A stretch of 64,000 nt of DNA from contig NZ_JFZG01000026.1 of the NCBI RefSeq assembly GCF_000607165.1, forward strand, positions 1-64,000, written 5' to 3'. Position 1 is the first letter of the stretch. Every line of letters starts with the position of its first letter. This stretch comes from Ralstonia pickettii. GTDB taxonomy: Bacteria > Pseudomonadota > Gammaproteobacteria > Burkholderiales > Burkholderiaceae. The notes beneath the pieces were generated by a model. The model made no database searches and was not told where the DNA came from. It saw only the letters and a program-made list of their open reading frames with translations. Both the position numbers and the translations under genes were made by a program. This document shows positions 12,261-23,186 of the stretch, piece by piece.

Positions 12261-12833
12261 TTACTTCTTGGCGATGACGACGCGGAATTTGATCGTTACG
12301 TCGTCCGAGACAACCGACGTGTCCTTCCACTCACCGTCACCCACCTTGAATACGTTGCGCTTGACCGGCAGCGCGCCTTCAAAGATCTGATTGGCACCGT
12401 CCTGCTTGAACGTCACCGGTGCCGTCACGTCCTGCGTGACGCCCTTGATGGTCAGCTTGCCGATCACATCGACCTTGCCGCCTGCACCGGGCTTGAATGC
12501 GGACGATACGAACGTCGCCTTCGGGTACTTGGCGGTGTCGAACCAGTCCTTCTTCTTCAGTTCGTCGTTGTATTCCTTGCTGCCGACGTCAACGCTCGTC
12601 ACGTCGATGTCGACCTTCGCGGTCGATGCAGCCACGTTGGACGGGTTGTAATTGACTGCAGCGTCGAACTTGCCGAACTTGATGTCCATCGGCACACCGA
12701 GCTGCTTGCCGGTGGCGGTGACGCTGCTCTTGGCGGCATCGACCTGGGCGATGGCCGATACCGATACGGCAGCGATCGATAGCGCGCCGGCAGCAACCAG
12801 GGCAATGGCGCGGGGGCGCACAAAACGTTTCAT
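12261..12833 (-). CDS. YceI-family periplasmic protein (second copy)
   Basis: A 190-residue exported protein with a signal peptide (about residues 1-29, ending SAIAQ) and a YceI domain. It lacks the N-terminal His-rich start of its neighbour and is clearly diverged from it. Two ATGs lie in tandem at 12,836 and 12,833; the second sits seven bases from AAGGAG and is preferred. It lies between the cytochrome b561 gene and the first yceI. Functional coupling to quinone or heme chemistry is inferred from context only. Confidence 0.83.
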   Translation of the reverse strand: MKRFVRPRAIALVAAGALSIAAVSVSAIAQVDAAKSSVTATGKQLGVPMDIKFGKFDAAVNYNPSNVAASTAKVDIDVTSVDVGSKEYNDELKKKDWFDTAKYPKATFVSSAFKPGAGGKVDVIGKLTIKGVTQDVTAPVTFKQDGANQIFEGALPVKRNVFKVGDGEWKDTSVVSDDVTIKFRVVIAKK

Positions 12834-12931
12834 CATCAGACTCCTTCGGTCAGGCCGGGTCATGCCGGCAGTCTTGGTCAGGATGGAAAGGCAGAGCGCC
12901 GGCACACACCGTGCACCGGCGTGTTTGGAAA

Positions 12932-13513
12932 TCAGCGGAGGAAAGGCGCCATGCGGCGCAGCGTGCCGTCACGATCGACGACGTGGTGCTTGAGCGCGGC
13001 CAGAATGTGCAGCACGACGATAGCCGCCATGGTCCAGTTCAGCCATTCGTGCGCCATGCTGAAGATGTCTTTCAGCGCATCGCTCTTGTCGAACGGCATC
13101 GGCAGTTCCCACAGGCCAAGATAGACAACCTTGACCCCGGCTGCGACGCTCAGCAGATAGCCGGTCAGCGGCACCGCCAGAATCAGCAAATACAGCCCGA
13201 CGTGTGCGGCTTCCGCGGCGGCGTGCTGCCACTTCGGCATGCCCGGCACGGGCCCCGGGGCGGGGTGCGTCAGACGCCACAGTACGCGAAGCACCGCAAA
13301 GATCAGCACCGTGATGCCAATCCATTTGTGATACGAGAACAGCTTCAGCTTGGTTGGCGTAAAGCCCGGGATATCGGTCATGTACAAACCGAGCCCGAAG
13401 GCCGCGAAGATCAGCAGGGCGACGATCCAGTGCATCGCAATCGCGGGCTTGGCATAGGCGCCGTGGTCAGCGGCGCCGCGCGTGGCGAGATTCGAGTGGG
13501 CGGCTTGTGACAT
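12932..13513 (-). CDS. Cytochrome b561-family protein
   Basis: A 193-residue integral membrane protein with four predicted spans and the cytochrome b561 pattern. Likely heme ligands are in AMHWIVALL (span 1), FSYHKWIGITV (span 2), AAAEAAHVGLYLL (span 3) and MAHEWLNW / VLHILAALKHH (span 4). Such proteins transfer electrons from quinol, for example in superoxide oxidation. The ATG at 13,513 has AGAGGGA upstream; 41 upstream codons are rejected as non-family sequence. It is the first gene of an operon with two yceI genes, a recurrent pairing in proteobacteria. Confidence 0.88.
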   Translation of the reverse strand: MSQAAHSNLATRGAADHGAYAKPAIAMHWIVALLIFAAFGLGLYMTDIPGFTPTKLKLFSYHKWIGITVLIFAVLRVLWRLTHPAPGPVPGMPKWQHAAAEAAHVGLYLLILAVPLTGYLLSVAAGVKVVYLGLWELPMPFDKSDALKDIFSMAHEWLNWTMAAIVVLHILAALKHHVVDRDGTLRRMAPFLR

Positions 13514-13705
13514 CGGTTCCCTCTGTGTTTTTGAGCGCTCAGTAGGCGGCGCCTGTGGGTAAGACCACGGCGCCAAACGATTGTGCATTATTTGCGCGAT
13601 CCGACCGGCCAAGGCCGCCTGAAGTTCATCAAGCAATTCAAATTTTTTGATTGACTAGGCATACTAATACTAGCGGCCCGCCGAAAGGTTCTTCGGAAGA
13701 CACCA

Positions 13706-13745
13706 AGCAAAACGGCCCGCCCTCGGATTCGAGAGCGGGCCGTTC
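13706..13745 (-). terminator. Intrinsic terminator after purB
   Basis: Ten-base-pair arms (13,711-13,720 AACGGCCCGC and 13,735-13,744 GCGGGCCGTT) with an extra CTC/GAG pairing inside. Read on the minus strand the hairpin is followed by TTTTG, placing it 32 bases beyond the purB stop. Confidence 0.85.
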
Positions 13746-13776
13746 TTCACACGGCACCACCAAATTTTTGCAACAA

Positions 13777-15291
<1,515 letters not shown>

Positions 15292-15389
15292 CTAAAGCAA
15301 GCCTCCGTTTGGTTGAGTCGGGTTCAGGCGCCGCGCGGCGCACTCGGGAAAGTGCGCAGCTATACTTCCGCCTCCAACATGACACGCCT

Positions 15390-15998
15390 ATGAAACTGAT
15401 CGGATCGCATGCCAGCCCGTACACCCGCAAGGTGCGCGTCGTCCTGGCTGAAAAGAAAATCGACTACCAGTTCGTGCTGGAAGACGTGTGGAGCGCAGGT
15501 ACGCAAATCCACCAGTTCAACCCGCTGGGCAAGGTGCCCTGCCTGGTGATGGACGACGGCGGCGCCCTATTCGACTCGCGCGTGATTGCGGAATACGCCG
15601 ATACGCTCTCGCCGGTGGCGCGCCTCATTCCGCCCTCGAGCCGCGAACGCGTGGAAGTCCGCTGCTGGGAGGCGCTGGCCGACGGCCTGCTCGACGCCGC
15701 GCTCATGCTGCGCATCGAACATACGCAGCGCACGCCCGAGCAACGCAGCGAAACGTGGCTCGCGCGCCAGACCCACAAGATCGATCAGGCGCTGCAAGCC
15801 ATGTCGCAAGGCCTGGCCGACAAGACTTGGTGCAACGGCAACCACCTGACGCTGGCCGACATCGCCGTGGGCTGCGCGCTTGCCTACCTGGACTTCCGCC
15901 AGCCGCAGATCGACTGGCGCGAACGTCACGCCAACCTGGCGACGTTCTACGCGCGCATTGAAAAGCGGCCGAGTTTCATGGAAACCCAGCCGCAGTAG
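15390..15998 (+). CDS. Glutathione S-transferase (YibF-like)
   Basis: A 202-residue thioredoxin-fold GST. The N-terminal domain (about 1-80) begins MKLIGSHASPYTRKVRVVL, with Ser9 as the probable glutathione-activating residue and the cis-proline segment GKVPCLVMDDG. The alpha-helical C-terminal domain contains LTLADIAVGCALAYLDF. Length and start match E. coli YibF. Substrate unknown. The ATG at 15,390 is chosen because the upstream frame overlaps the purB promoter region. Confidence 0.88.
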   Translation: MKLIGSHASPYTRKVRVVLAEKKIDYQFVLEDVWSAGTQIHQFNPLGKVPCLVMDDGGALFDSRVIAEYADTLSPVARLIPPSSRERVEVRCWEALADGLLDAALMLRIEHTQRTPEQRSETWLARQTHKIDQALQAMSQGLADKTWCNGNHLTLADIAVGCALAYLDFRQPQIDWRERHANLATFYARIEKRPSFMETQPQ

Positions 15999-16017
15999 CA
16001 ACGGAAACTCACGAGCG

Positions 16018-17616
16018 TTACACGGCCACCGGATCAAACCGTTCGGCCTGGGCCATCGGCCAGTAGCGCTCATAGAGTTGATAGCGGTACCGCCCCGCAA
16101 GCAGGTCGCCGGGTTCCAGGTACTTGAGCAGCGCGGAGAGCAACTGCACCTCGTTGCCCGACACGCGCCGCACGATGTGGTGCGCGCGAAAATCCGCCGG
16201 ATGCTGCAAGCCGGCCGCCTGCGTCAGTTCCAGCAGCGCATGCAACGTGTGCGCGTGATATTGATGCACGCGCTCGGCCTTGTCGGGCACCACGAGCGCC
16301 TTCTGGCGAGACGGATCTTGTGTTGCTACGCCGGTCGGGCAGCGGTCGGTGTGACACTTCTGCGCCTGGATGCAGCCGAGCGCAAACATGAAGCCGCGCG
16401 CAGCGTTGCACCAGTCGGCACCCATTGCCAGCGTGCGCGCCACGTCAAACGCCGTGACGATCTTGCCCGACGCGCCGATCTTGATTTTGTCTCGCAGATT
16501 GGCACCCACCAACGTGTTGTGCACCAGCAGCAGCCCCTCCTGCAGCGGCGTGCCGACGTGGTCCGTAAATTCGAGCGGCGCTGCACCCGTGCCGCCCTCC
16601 GCGCCGTCGACGACGATGAAGTCCGGCAGGATGCCCGACTCCAGCATCGCCTTGACAATGCCGAAGAACTCCCACGGATGTCCGATGCACAGCTTGAAGC
16701 CAGTGGGCTTGCCGCCCGACAGCGTGCGCAGCCGATCCACAAACTGCAGCAGCCCCAGCGGCGTGCTGAACTCCGAATGCGCGGCTGGCGAAATACAGTC
16801 CTTGCCAATCTGAATGCCGCGCGTGGCGGCAATCTCGGGCGTCACTTTGGCAGCAGGCAATACGCCACCGTGCCCCGGCTTGGCGCCCTGCGACAGCTTC
16901 ACCTCAATCATCTTCACCTGCGGGCTGCGCGCCTGCTCGGCAAAGCGGTCCGGATCAAAGCGGCCATTGGCGTCACGGCAGCCGAAGTAGCCCGACGCCA
17001 CTTCCCAGATCAGGTCGCCGCCCTCTTCGCGGTGGTACGGCGAGATCGAACCCTCACCCGTGTCATGAATGAAGTTGCCGAGCTTCGCGCCACGGTTGAG
17101 CGCCCGAATGGCATTGCCCGACAGCGCCCCAAAGCTCATCGCCGAGATGTTGAACACCGACATGGAATACGGCTTGGCGCGGCCCTCGCCCACCATCACG
17201 CGAAAGTCCGACGAGGCGATGCGCGTGGGCGCCAGCGAGTGGCCGATCCACTCGTGCCCCGGCACCTTCACATCGACTTCGGTGCCGAACGGCCGGCTAT
17301 CGACTTCGCCCTTGGCGCGCTGATAGACGATGCTGCGCTGGGCACGCGAGAAGGGCTTTTCGTCCGTATCGTCTTCAACGAAGTACTGGCGGATCTCCGG
17401 GCGAATGAACTCGAACAGGAAGCGGAAATGGCCCCAGAGCGGGTAGTTGCGCAGCACCGAATGGCGCGTCTGCGTGATGTCGTGCACGCCCAGGATGACG
17501 AGCATGCCCGGAATGACCGCGCACACCCAATGCAGACGCCCCGCTATCGCAAACCCGGCGGTGACGGCAAACAACAGCACAACGCCCGCAAAGGCCCAGT
17601 AGCGACGTGGCAGCAT
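16018..17616 (-). CDS. Membrane-anchored FMN-binding glutamate-synthase-family protein
   Basis: A 532-residue protein with two N-terminal membrane spans (about 5-22 and 25-42) joined to the FMN/central domain of glutamate synthase. Visible motifs are AMSFGALSGNAIRALNRGA, GEGSISPYHREEGGDL, KPGHGGVLPAAKV, DGAEGGTGAAPLEF, and a cysteine cluster CIQAQKCHTDRCPTG like the 3Fe-4S site of GltB. The glutamine amidotransferase and GXGXG domains are absent, so it is not a full glutamate synthase. The family is widespread but its reaction is not established. The ATG at 17,616 is preferred to an upstream TTG. Confidence 0.82.
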   Translation of the reverse strand: MLPRRYWAFAGVVLLFAVTAGFAIAGRLHWVCAVIPGMLVILGVHDITQTRHSVLRNYPLWGHFRFLFEFIRPEIRQYFVEDDTDEKPFSRAQRSIVYQRAKGEVDSRPFGTEVDVKVPGHEWIGHSLAPTRIASSDFRVMVGEGRAKPYSMSVFNISAMSFGALSGNAIRALNRGAKLGNFIHDTGEGSISPYHREEGGDLIWEVASGYFGCRDANGRFDPDRFAEQARSPQVKMIEVKLSQGAKPGHGGVLPAAKVTPEIAATRGIQIGKDCISPAAHSEFSTPLGLLQFVDRLRTLSGGKPTGFKLCIGHPWEFFGIVKAMLESGILPDFIVVDGAEGGTGAAPLEFTDHVGTPLQEGLLLVHNTLVGANLRDKIKIGASGKIVTAFDVARTLAMGADWCNAARGFMFALGCIQAQKCHTDRCPTGVATQDPSRQKALVVPDKAERVHQYHAHTLHALLELTQAAGLQHPADFRAHHIVRRVSGNEVQLLSALLKYLEPGDLLAGRYRYQLYERYWPMAQAERFDPVAV

Positions 17617-17705
17617 GACAACCCTGTGTGGAGACAATCAGGGCGCAAGCTTAAACGAGTGCCGCAACAGCCGCAGCCGTCACAACGCAGTGTTGCGAAA
17701 ACCGC

Positions 17706-18818
17706 TTAGGCGACCGCCTTTTCGACGAGAGCCGGTTCAGCAGCCGAAATAATGCCGCCGCCCAGGCAGATTTCACCGTCGTACAGCACGGCGGATTGGC
17801 CGGGTGTGACGGCCCATTGCGCCTCGGGAAAGGCCAGCGTGAGCGCGCCATCTGCCGCGCGTACAACCGTGCAAGGTGCATCCGCCTGGCGATAACGCGT
17901 CTTGGCGCCAAGATGGGCGCCTTCGGCGGGTGCGTGGCCGGCCACCCAACTCAGATCATCAGCATGCACGGTGTGCGCCAGCAGCCACGGGTGATCGTGA
18001 CCCTGCACCACATACAGCGTGTTGGCCGCCATGTCCTTGCGCGCCACATACCAGGCATCGCCGGTGCCGTCGCGGCTGCCGCCGATGCCAATGCCCTTGC
18101 GCTGCCCCAGCGTGTAGAACGCCAGGCCGATGTGCTCGCCGATGGTCTTGCCGTCGGGCGTCTTGATCGGGCCGGGCTTGGTCGGCAGGTAGCGGTTGAG
18201 GAAATCGCGGAAGGGCCGCTCGCCGATGAAGCAGATGCCGGTGGAATCCTTTTTCTTGGCGTTCGGCAGGCCAATCTCGGCGGCGATCTCACGCACCTTC
18301 GTCTTCGGCATCTCGCCCAGCGGGAAGAGCGTGCGCGAGAGCTGCGCCTGGTTCAGCCGGTGCAGGAAGTAGCTTTGGTCTTTCGTGTGATCGAACGCCT
18401 TGAGCAGCTCGAAGCGGCCATCGACCTCGCGCACGCGGGCGTAGTGCCCGGTCGCGATCGTGTCGGCGCCCAGCGCCATCGCGTGATCGAGGAAGGCCTT
18501 GAACTTGATCTCGGCGTTGCACAACACGTCGGGATTGGGTGTGCGGCCAGCCGAATATTCGCGCAGGAAGTCCGCAAATACGCGGTCCTTGTACTCGGCG
18601 GCAAAGTTGACGGCTTCCACATCCACGCCAATCAGGTCGGCCACCGATACCACGTCGATCCAGTCCTGCCGGGTCGAGCAGTACTCGCTGTCGTCATCGT
18701 CTTCCCAGTTCTTCATGAACAGGCCGACTACGTCGTAGCCCTGCTGTTTGAGCAGCCAGGCAGTGACAGACGAATCCACCCCGCCGGACATGCCGACGAC
18801 GATGCGCTTCTTGCTCAT
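17706..18818 (-). CDS. mnmA: tRNA-specific 2-thiouridylase MnmA
   Basis: A 370-residue enzyme that thiolates U34 of tRNA Lys, Glu and Gln. The N-terminal ATP pyrophosphatase loop [15 protein letters not shown] is intact. The catalytic cysteines are in [12 protein letters not shown] and [12 protein letters not shown]. The ATG overlaps the nudJ stop by four bases (ATGA), indicating translational coupling. The nudJ-mnmA order is conserved in many proteobacteria. Confidence 0.96.
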   Translation of the reverse strand: MSKKRIVVGMSGGVDSSVTAWLLKQQGYDVVGLFMKNWEDDDDSEYCSTRQDWIDVVSVADLIGVDVEAVNFAAEYKDRVFADFLREYSAGRTPNPDVLCNAEIKFKAFLDHAMALGADTIATGHYARVREVDGRFELLKAFDHTKDQSYFLHRLNQAQLSRTLFPLGEMPKTKVREIAAEIGLPNAKKKDSTGICFIGERPFRDFLNRYLPTKPGPIKTPDGKTIGEHIGLAFYTLGQRKGIGIGGSRDGTGDAWYVARKDMAANTLYVVQGHDHPWLLAHTVHADDLSWVAGHAPAEGAHLGAKTRYRQADAPCTVVRAADGALTLAFPEAQWAVTPGQSAVLYDGEICLGGGIISAAEPALVEKAVA

Positions 18819-19309
18819 GGCTGCCCTCCGAGCCCATACACACTGGCGTGCGTATGGATGACGTCGAGCGGGTAGCGCTTGCCGGCCAAGTAGTCTTCCA
18901 CGCAGGCGAGCAGCAACGGGCTGCGGTGGCGTTCGCGGCCGTCGCGGATTTCATCCGGTGTCATCCAGACGGTGCGGACGATGCCGTCGTCCAGCGCGCG
19001 GCGCGGGTCTTGGGGGCCGAGCTCGCCGGTAAATGCCATCCGCACATAGGTGATCGGATCCCCCTGCGGCGGTTGGAACTGCGCCATGTAGCAGCCCAGG
19101 AACGCGGTCGGCACAAAGCTGTACGCGGTTTCTTCCATCGCCTCGCGCGCGACGGCGTCGACCAGGCTTTCGTCCGGGTCGAGATGGCCGGCAGGCTGGT
19201 TCAGGCGCAAGCCGACATCGGTGTGCTCTTCAACCAGTAGAAAGCGCCCATCTTGTTCAATGACGGCGGCAACGGTAACACTGGGTTTCCAGCGAACAGC
19301 TTGGTTCAT
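18815..19309 (-). CDS. nudJ: NUDIX hydrolase NudJ
   Basis: A 164-residue Nudix protein whose box [20 protein letters not shown] matches Gx5Ex7REUxEExGU (the sequence continues TAY). NudJ-type enzymes hydrolyse pyrimidine pyrophosphates such as HMP-PP and nucleoside triphosphates. The frame remains open 82 codons upstream, but conserved sequence begins at [16 protein letters not shown], so the ATG at 19,309 is chosen. It overlaps mnmA by four bases. Confidence 0.9.
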   Translation of the reverse strand: MNQAVRWKPSVTVAAVIEQDGRFLLVEEHTDVGLRLNQPAGHLDPDESLVDAVAREAMEETAYSFVPTAFLGCYMAQFQPPQGDPITYVRMAFTGELGPQDPRRALDDGIVRTVWMTPDEIRDGRERHRSPLLLACVEDYLAGKRYPLDVIHTHASVYGLGGQP

Positions 19310-19596
19310 GGCAAAAAGGCAACAAAAACAAGGCGTTATTGTAGCTGGAGGCCGCCCTCCCCGCTTGCCCAGGGCGTTGGAGCAGACGCATATCGCCGCG
19401 CGCCGCTGTTGTGAGCAATTGAGCACACGTTTGCGCAGGATCGGCCTGCATTCCTTGTCGGTTCGGATATTCGACATGCCATTCGACGAGCGTCCGTGCG
19501 CCAAAAAGTTCGGGTAAGCTGCACGTCGATCCTGATCCAGCGCGCCTTCGTTCACTTCGCGCGCATCCTAAACATAATCAGCGAGGAGAGAACACG

Positions 19597-20736
19597 ATGC
19601 ACATCGGCATCCCGCAGGAGACGCGGGCGGACGAGACGCGCGTTGCCGCGACCCCGGAAACGGTGAAAAAGTACGTGGCGCTTGGCCATCAGGTGACGGT
19701 GCAATCGGGTGCCGGCGTAGCCGCCGCCCAGCCCGACGACGCTTACGTGGCTGCGGGCGCCAAGATCGGCACCGCGGCTGAAGCGCTCGGCGCGCAGATC
19801 GTGCTGAAGGTGCGCTCGCCAGAAGCGGCCGAACTGGCGCAGATGCAGCCGGGCGCGGTGCTTGTCGGCATGCTCAATCCCTTTGATGACGAAAATACGG
19901 CCCGCCTCGCCGCCGCCAACGTCACCGCGTTTGCGCTGGAAGCTGCACCACGCACCACGCGCGCGCAAAGCATGGACGTGCTCTCCTCGCAGGCCAACAT
20001 CGCCGGCTACAAGGCCGTGATGGTGGCGGCCAACCATTACCAGCGTTTCATGCCGATGCTGATGACGGCCGCCGGCACCGTGAAAGCCGCGCGCGTGCTG
20101 ATCCTGGGCGCAGGTGTGGCCGGTCTGCAGGCCATCGCCACGGCCAAGCGCCTGGGTGCCGTGATCGAAGCCTCTGACGTGCGCCCGGCCGTGAAGGAGC
20201 AGATCGAATCGCTGGGGGCCAAATTCCTCGACGTGCCGTTCCTGACGGACGAAGAGCGCGAGATCGCCCAGGGCGTGGGCGGCTATGCCCGCCCGATGCC
20301 GCCCGACTGGATGCGCCGCCAGGCAGAATTGGTGCACACGCGCGCAAGCCAGGCCGACATCGTCATCACCACGGCGCTGATCCCGGGCCGCCGCGCGCCG
20401 ACGCTGCTGTCCGAAGCCACCGTGCAGGCGATGAAGCCGGGCTCGGTCGTCGTCGATCTGGCAGCGGCGCAAGGCGGCAACTGCCCGCTCACCGAAGCCG
20501 ACCGTGTGGTCGTCAAGCATGGCGTCACGCTGGTGGGCTACACCAACCTCGCGTCGATGGTGGCGGCCGATGCCTCTGCCCTCTACGCCCGTAACGTGCT
20601 CGATTTCCTCAAGCTGATCATCGACAAGGATGGCGGCCTGAACATCAACCGCGAAGACGACATCGTGGCCGCCTGCCTGCTCAGTCAGGCCGGCCAGGTG
20701 GTGCGCGCTCCCGCAGCCACGAGCGCCGCCAAATAA
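19597..20736 (+). CDS. pntAa: NAD(P) transhydrogenase subunit alpha part 1
   Basis: A 379-residue cytoplasmic NAD(H)-binding subunit of the proton-translocating transhydrogenase, which reduces NADP with NADH using the proton gradient. The start [20 protein letters not shown] and the nucleotide-binding segment [20 protein letters not shown] are typical. The protein ends before the membrane region found in E. coli PntA (about 510 residues); that part is encoded separately by pntAb. The next gene on the strand is panD, not pntAb. Confidence 0.93.
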   Translation: MHIGIPQETRADETRVAATPETVKKYVALGHQVTVQSGAGVAAAQPDDAYVAAGAKIGTAAEALGAQIVLKVRSPEAAELAQMQPGAVLVGMLNPFDDENTARLAAANVTAFALEAAPRTTRAQSMDVLSSQANIAGYKAVMVAANHYQRFMPMLMTAAGTVKAARVLILGAGVAGLQAIATAKRLGAVIEASDVRPAVKEQIESLGAKFLDVPFLTDEEREIAQGVGGYARPMPPDWMRRQAELVHTRASQADIVITTALIPGRRAPTLLSEATVQAMKPGSVVVDLAAAQGGNCPLTEADRVVVKHGVTLVGYTNLASMVAADASALYARNVLDFLKLIIDKDGGLNINREDDIVAACLLSQAGQVVRAPAATSAAK

Positions 20737-20815
20737 CGGAGACGGCGGCCTGGCGGGCGTCACAACCCGGCCTGGTCGCCAGTGGCGATTTCATTTTTGT
20801 TTCAAGGAAAGCTTC

Positions 20816-21178
20816 ATGCAACGCAACATGCTTCGCGCCAAGCTGCACCGCGCGACGGTCACCCAGGCCGATCTCGACTACGAAGGCTCGTGCGGCATTG
20901 ACGAGGACCTCCTCGACGCTGCCGACATGCGCGAATACGAGAAGATCGAGCTGTATAACGTCAACAACGGCGAACGCTTCTCGACCTACATCATCAAGGG
21001 CAAGCGCGGCTCGGGCGAAATCTCGCTCAACGGCGCCGCTGCACGCCGCGCCCACGTGGGCGACCTGCTGATCATCTGCACCTACGCGCCGATGAACGAA
21101 GAGGAGGTCGCCGCCTACAAGCCCAAGGTCGTGCTGCTGGGCGAGGGCAACAAGATCAAGGCCATCAAGGAAACCTGA
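20816..21178 (+). CDS. panD: Aspartate 1-decarboxylase PanD
   Basis: A 120-residue pyruvoyl-dependent enzyme that makes beta-alanine from aspartate for pantothenate and coenzyme A. The self-cleavage site Gly24-Ser25 is present in YEGSCGI. Substrate and tetramer residues include [15 protein letters not shown] and [20 protein letters not shown] precedes the ATG. It lies on the same strand between pntAa (79 bases upstream) and pntAb (71 bases downstream), an unusual interruption of the transhydrogenase genes. Confidence 0.96.
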   Translation: MQRNMLRAKLHRATVTQADLDYEGSCGIDEDLLDAADMREYEKIELYNVNNGERFSTYIIKGKRGSGEISLNGAAARRAHVGDLLIICTYAPMNEEEVAAYKPKVVLLGEGNKIKAIKET

Positions 21179-21249
21179 CGCGCCAGGCGGCCCGTGTCTG
21201 CATGACAGGGCCGCTTCGCACATCGACCAAGAAGCGAGGAGGAGCACTC

Positions 21250-21579
21250 ATGGAGCTGGTCAATCACACGGTGATCAACCTGATCATCTTCGTGCTGGCG
21301 ATCTACGTCGGCTACCACGTGGTCTGGACGGTCACGCCGGCGCTGCATACGCCGCTGATGGCCGTGACGAATGCCATCTCGGCCATCATCATCGTCGGCG
21401 CCATGCTGGCGGCCGGCCTGACACAGACGGGCCTGGGCCGCACGATGGGCGTGGTGGCGGTGGCACTGGCAGCGGTCAACGTGTTTGGCGGCTTCCTGGT
21501 CACCCAGCGCATGCTGGAGATGTTCAAGAAGAAAGAGCCGAAGGCCAAGGGCGGTCAGAGCGAGGGAGCCAAGCAATGA
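21250..21579 (+). CDS. pntAb: NAD(P) transhydrogenase subunit alpha part 2
   Basis: A 109-residue membrane subunit with three predicted spans ([32 protein letters not shown] and [17 protein letters not shown]). It contains the conserved [18 protein letters not shown] that is part of the proton channel. It corresponds to the C-terminal membrane part of E. coli PntA. The ATG at 21,250 has GAGGAGC upstream. Its stop overlaps the pntB ATG (ATGA), showing coupling. Confidence 0.93.
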   Translation: MELVNHTVINLIIFVLAIYVGYHVVWTVTPALHTPLMAVTNAISAIIIVGAMLAAGLTQTGLGRTMGVVAVALAAVNVFGGFLVTQRMLEMFKKKEPKAKGGQSEGAKQ

Positions 21580-23036
21580 GCATGAACCTCGTCACCCTGT
21601 TGTACCTGCTGGCGTCGGTGTGCTTCATCCAGGCGCTCAAGGGGCTTTCGCACCCGACCACGGCGCGGCGCGGCAACGCGTTCGGCATGACGGGCATGGC
21701 AATCGCCGCCGTCACCACCATCGCGCTCATCTACAAGCTCAAGGCCGAGATGTTTGCCGGCACCGAGAGCGGCACATCCACGGGTTTCATCCTGATCTTC
21801 GCGGGCTTGGTGGTGGGCGGCGGCATCGGCGCCTATGTGGCGCGCACGGTCGAAATGACCAAGATGCCCGAGCTGGTGGCGGCCATGCACTCGCTGATCG
21901 GTCTGGCCGCCGTGTGCATTGCCGTGGCCGCCGTGGCCGAACCGTCGGCGTTCGGCATCACGATGGCTGGTGACAACGTGCTGCCGTTGGGCAACCGCGT
22001 GGAGCTGTTCATCGGCACGTTCGTCGGCGCCATCACGTTCTCGGGGTCGGTCATCGCCTTCGGCAAGCTGTCGGGCAAGTACAAGTTCCGTCTGTTCCAA
22101 GGCGCGCCGGTGCAGTTTGCTGGCCAGCACATGCTGAACCTGCTGCTGGCGGTGGCCATGCTGGGCTTCGGCATCCTGTTCTTCCTGAGCCAGAGCTGGC
22201 TGCCGTTCGTCATCATGACGGCCATCGCCTTTGTGCTGGGCGTGCTGATCATCATTCCGATCGGCGGCGCCGATATGCCGGTGGTGGTGTCGATGCTGAA
22301 CTCGTATTCGGGCTGGGCTGCGGCGGGCATCGGTTTCTCGCTCAACAACCCGATGCTGATCATTGCCGGCTCGCTGGTCGGTTCATCCGGTGCCATTCTG
22401 TCTTACATCATGTGCAAGGCGATGAACCGGTCGTTCTTCAACGTGATCCTGGGCGGCTTCGGCTCCGAGGCTTCCGCCGGAGCCGCAGCGAGTGGCGGCG
22501 GGCAGCAGCGCCCGGTCAAATCGGGCTCGCCGGATGATGCGGCCTTCCTCATGGGCAACGCCGAAACAGTCATCATCGTCCCCGGCTACGGCCTGGCGGT
22601 GGCGCGCGCGCAGCATGCCCTGAAGGAACTGACCGAAAAGCTGTCGGACAAGGGCGTCACCGTCAAATACGCAATCCACCCGGTCGCAGGCCGCATGCCG
22701 GGCCACATGAACGTGCTGCTGGCCGAAGCCGAAGTGCCGTACGACCAGGTGTTTGAAATGGAAGACATCAACGGTGAGTTTGGCCAGGCCGACGTGGTGC
22801 TGGTGCTGGGCGCAAACGACGTGGTCAACCCGGCGGCCAAGAACGATCCGAAGTCGCCCATTGCCGGCATGCCGATCCTGGAGGCCTACAAGGCCAAGAC
22901 GATCATCGTGAACAAGCGCTCGATGAACGCCGGCTACGCCGGGCTCGATAACGAGCTGTTCTACATGGACAAGACGATGATGGTGTTTGGCGACGCCAAG
23001 AAGGTCGTCGAAGACATGGTGAAGTCTGTCGAGTAA
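21576..23036 (+). CDS. pntB: NAD(P) transhydrogenase subunit beta
   Basis: A 486-residue subunit with about nine N-terminal membrane spans and a C-terminal NADP(H)-binding domain beginning near residue 310. The dinucleotide motif [18 protein letters not shown] and the downstream [14 protein letters not shown] and [13 protein letters not shown] loops are intact. Together with PntAa and PntAb it forms the complete complex and supplies NADPH. It begins within the end of pntAb. Confidence 0.95.
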   Translation: MSMNLVTLLYLLASVCFIQALKGLSHPTTARRGNAFGMTGMAIAAVTTIALIYKLKAEMFAGTESGTSTGFILIFAGLVVGGGIGAYVARTVEMTKMPELVAAMHSLIGLAAVCIAVAAVAEPSAFGITMAGDNVLPLGNRVELFIGTFVGAITFSGSVIAFGKLSGKYKFRLFQGAPVQFAGQHMLNLLLAVAMLGFGILFFLSQSWLPFVIMTAIAFVLGVLIIIPIGGADMPVVVSMLNSYSGWAAAGIGFSLNNPMLIIAGSLVGSSGAILSYIMCKAMNRSFFNVILGGFGSEASAGAAASGGGQQRPVKSGSPDDAAFLMGNAETVIIVPGYGLAVARAQHALKELTEKLSDKGVTVKYAIHPVAGRMPGHMNVLLAEAEVPYDQVFEMEDINGEFGQADVVLVLGANDVVNPAAKNDPKSPIAGMPILEAYKAKTIIVNKRSMNAGYAGLDNELFYMDKTMMVFGDAKKVVEDMVKSVE

Positions 23037-23045
23037 GGCCGTGCA

Positions 23046-23070
23046 CTGACGGCTGTCAACGGGCCGTCAG
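23046..23070 (+). terminator. Possible hairpin after pntB
   Basis: An eight-base-pair stem CTGACGGC / GCCGTCAG with a nine-base loop lies nine bases after the pntB stop. No T run follows, so intrinsic termination is uncertain; it may only protect the 3-prime end. Confidence 0.4.
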
Positions 23071-23186
23071 GTCAAACGGGTTCCGCTTGCTCCCGGCGGC
23101 GGCAGGCAGTAACGTAGTGCAAACGGGCAGCGCCGGCCACACCGGCCGTGCGCTGCACCCGGCCCTCTTCCGATTCCTCCCGACGT

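Noticed and set aside
15880-17709. A 609-codon open frame antisense to the FMN glutamate-synthase-like gene
   Set aside because: No recognisable domain, and the opposite strand carries clear FMN and iron-sulfur motifs.
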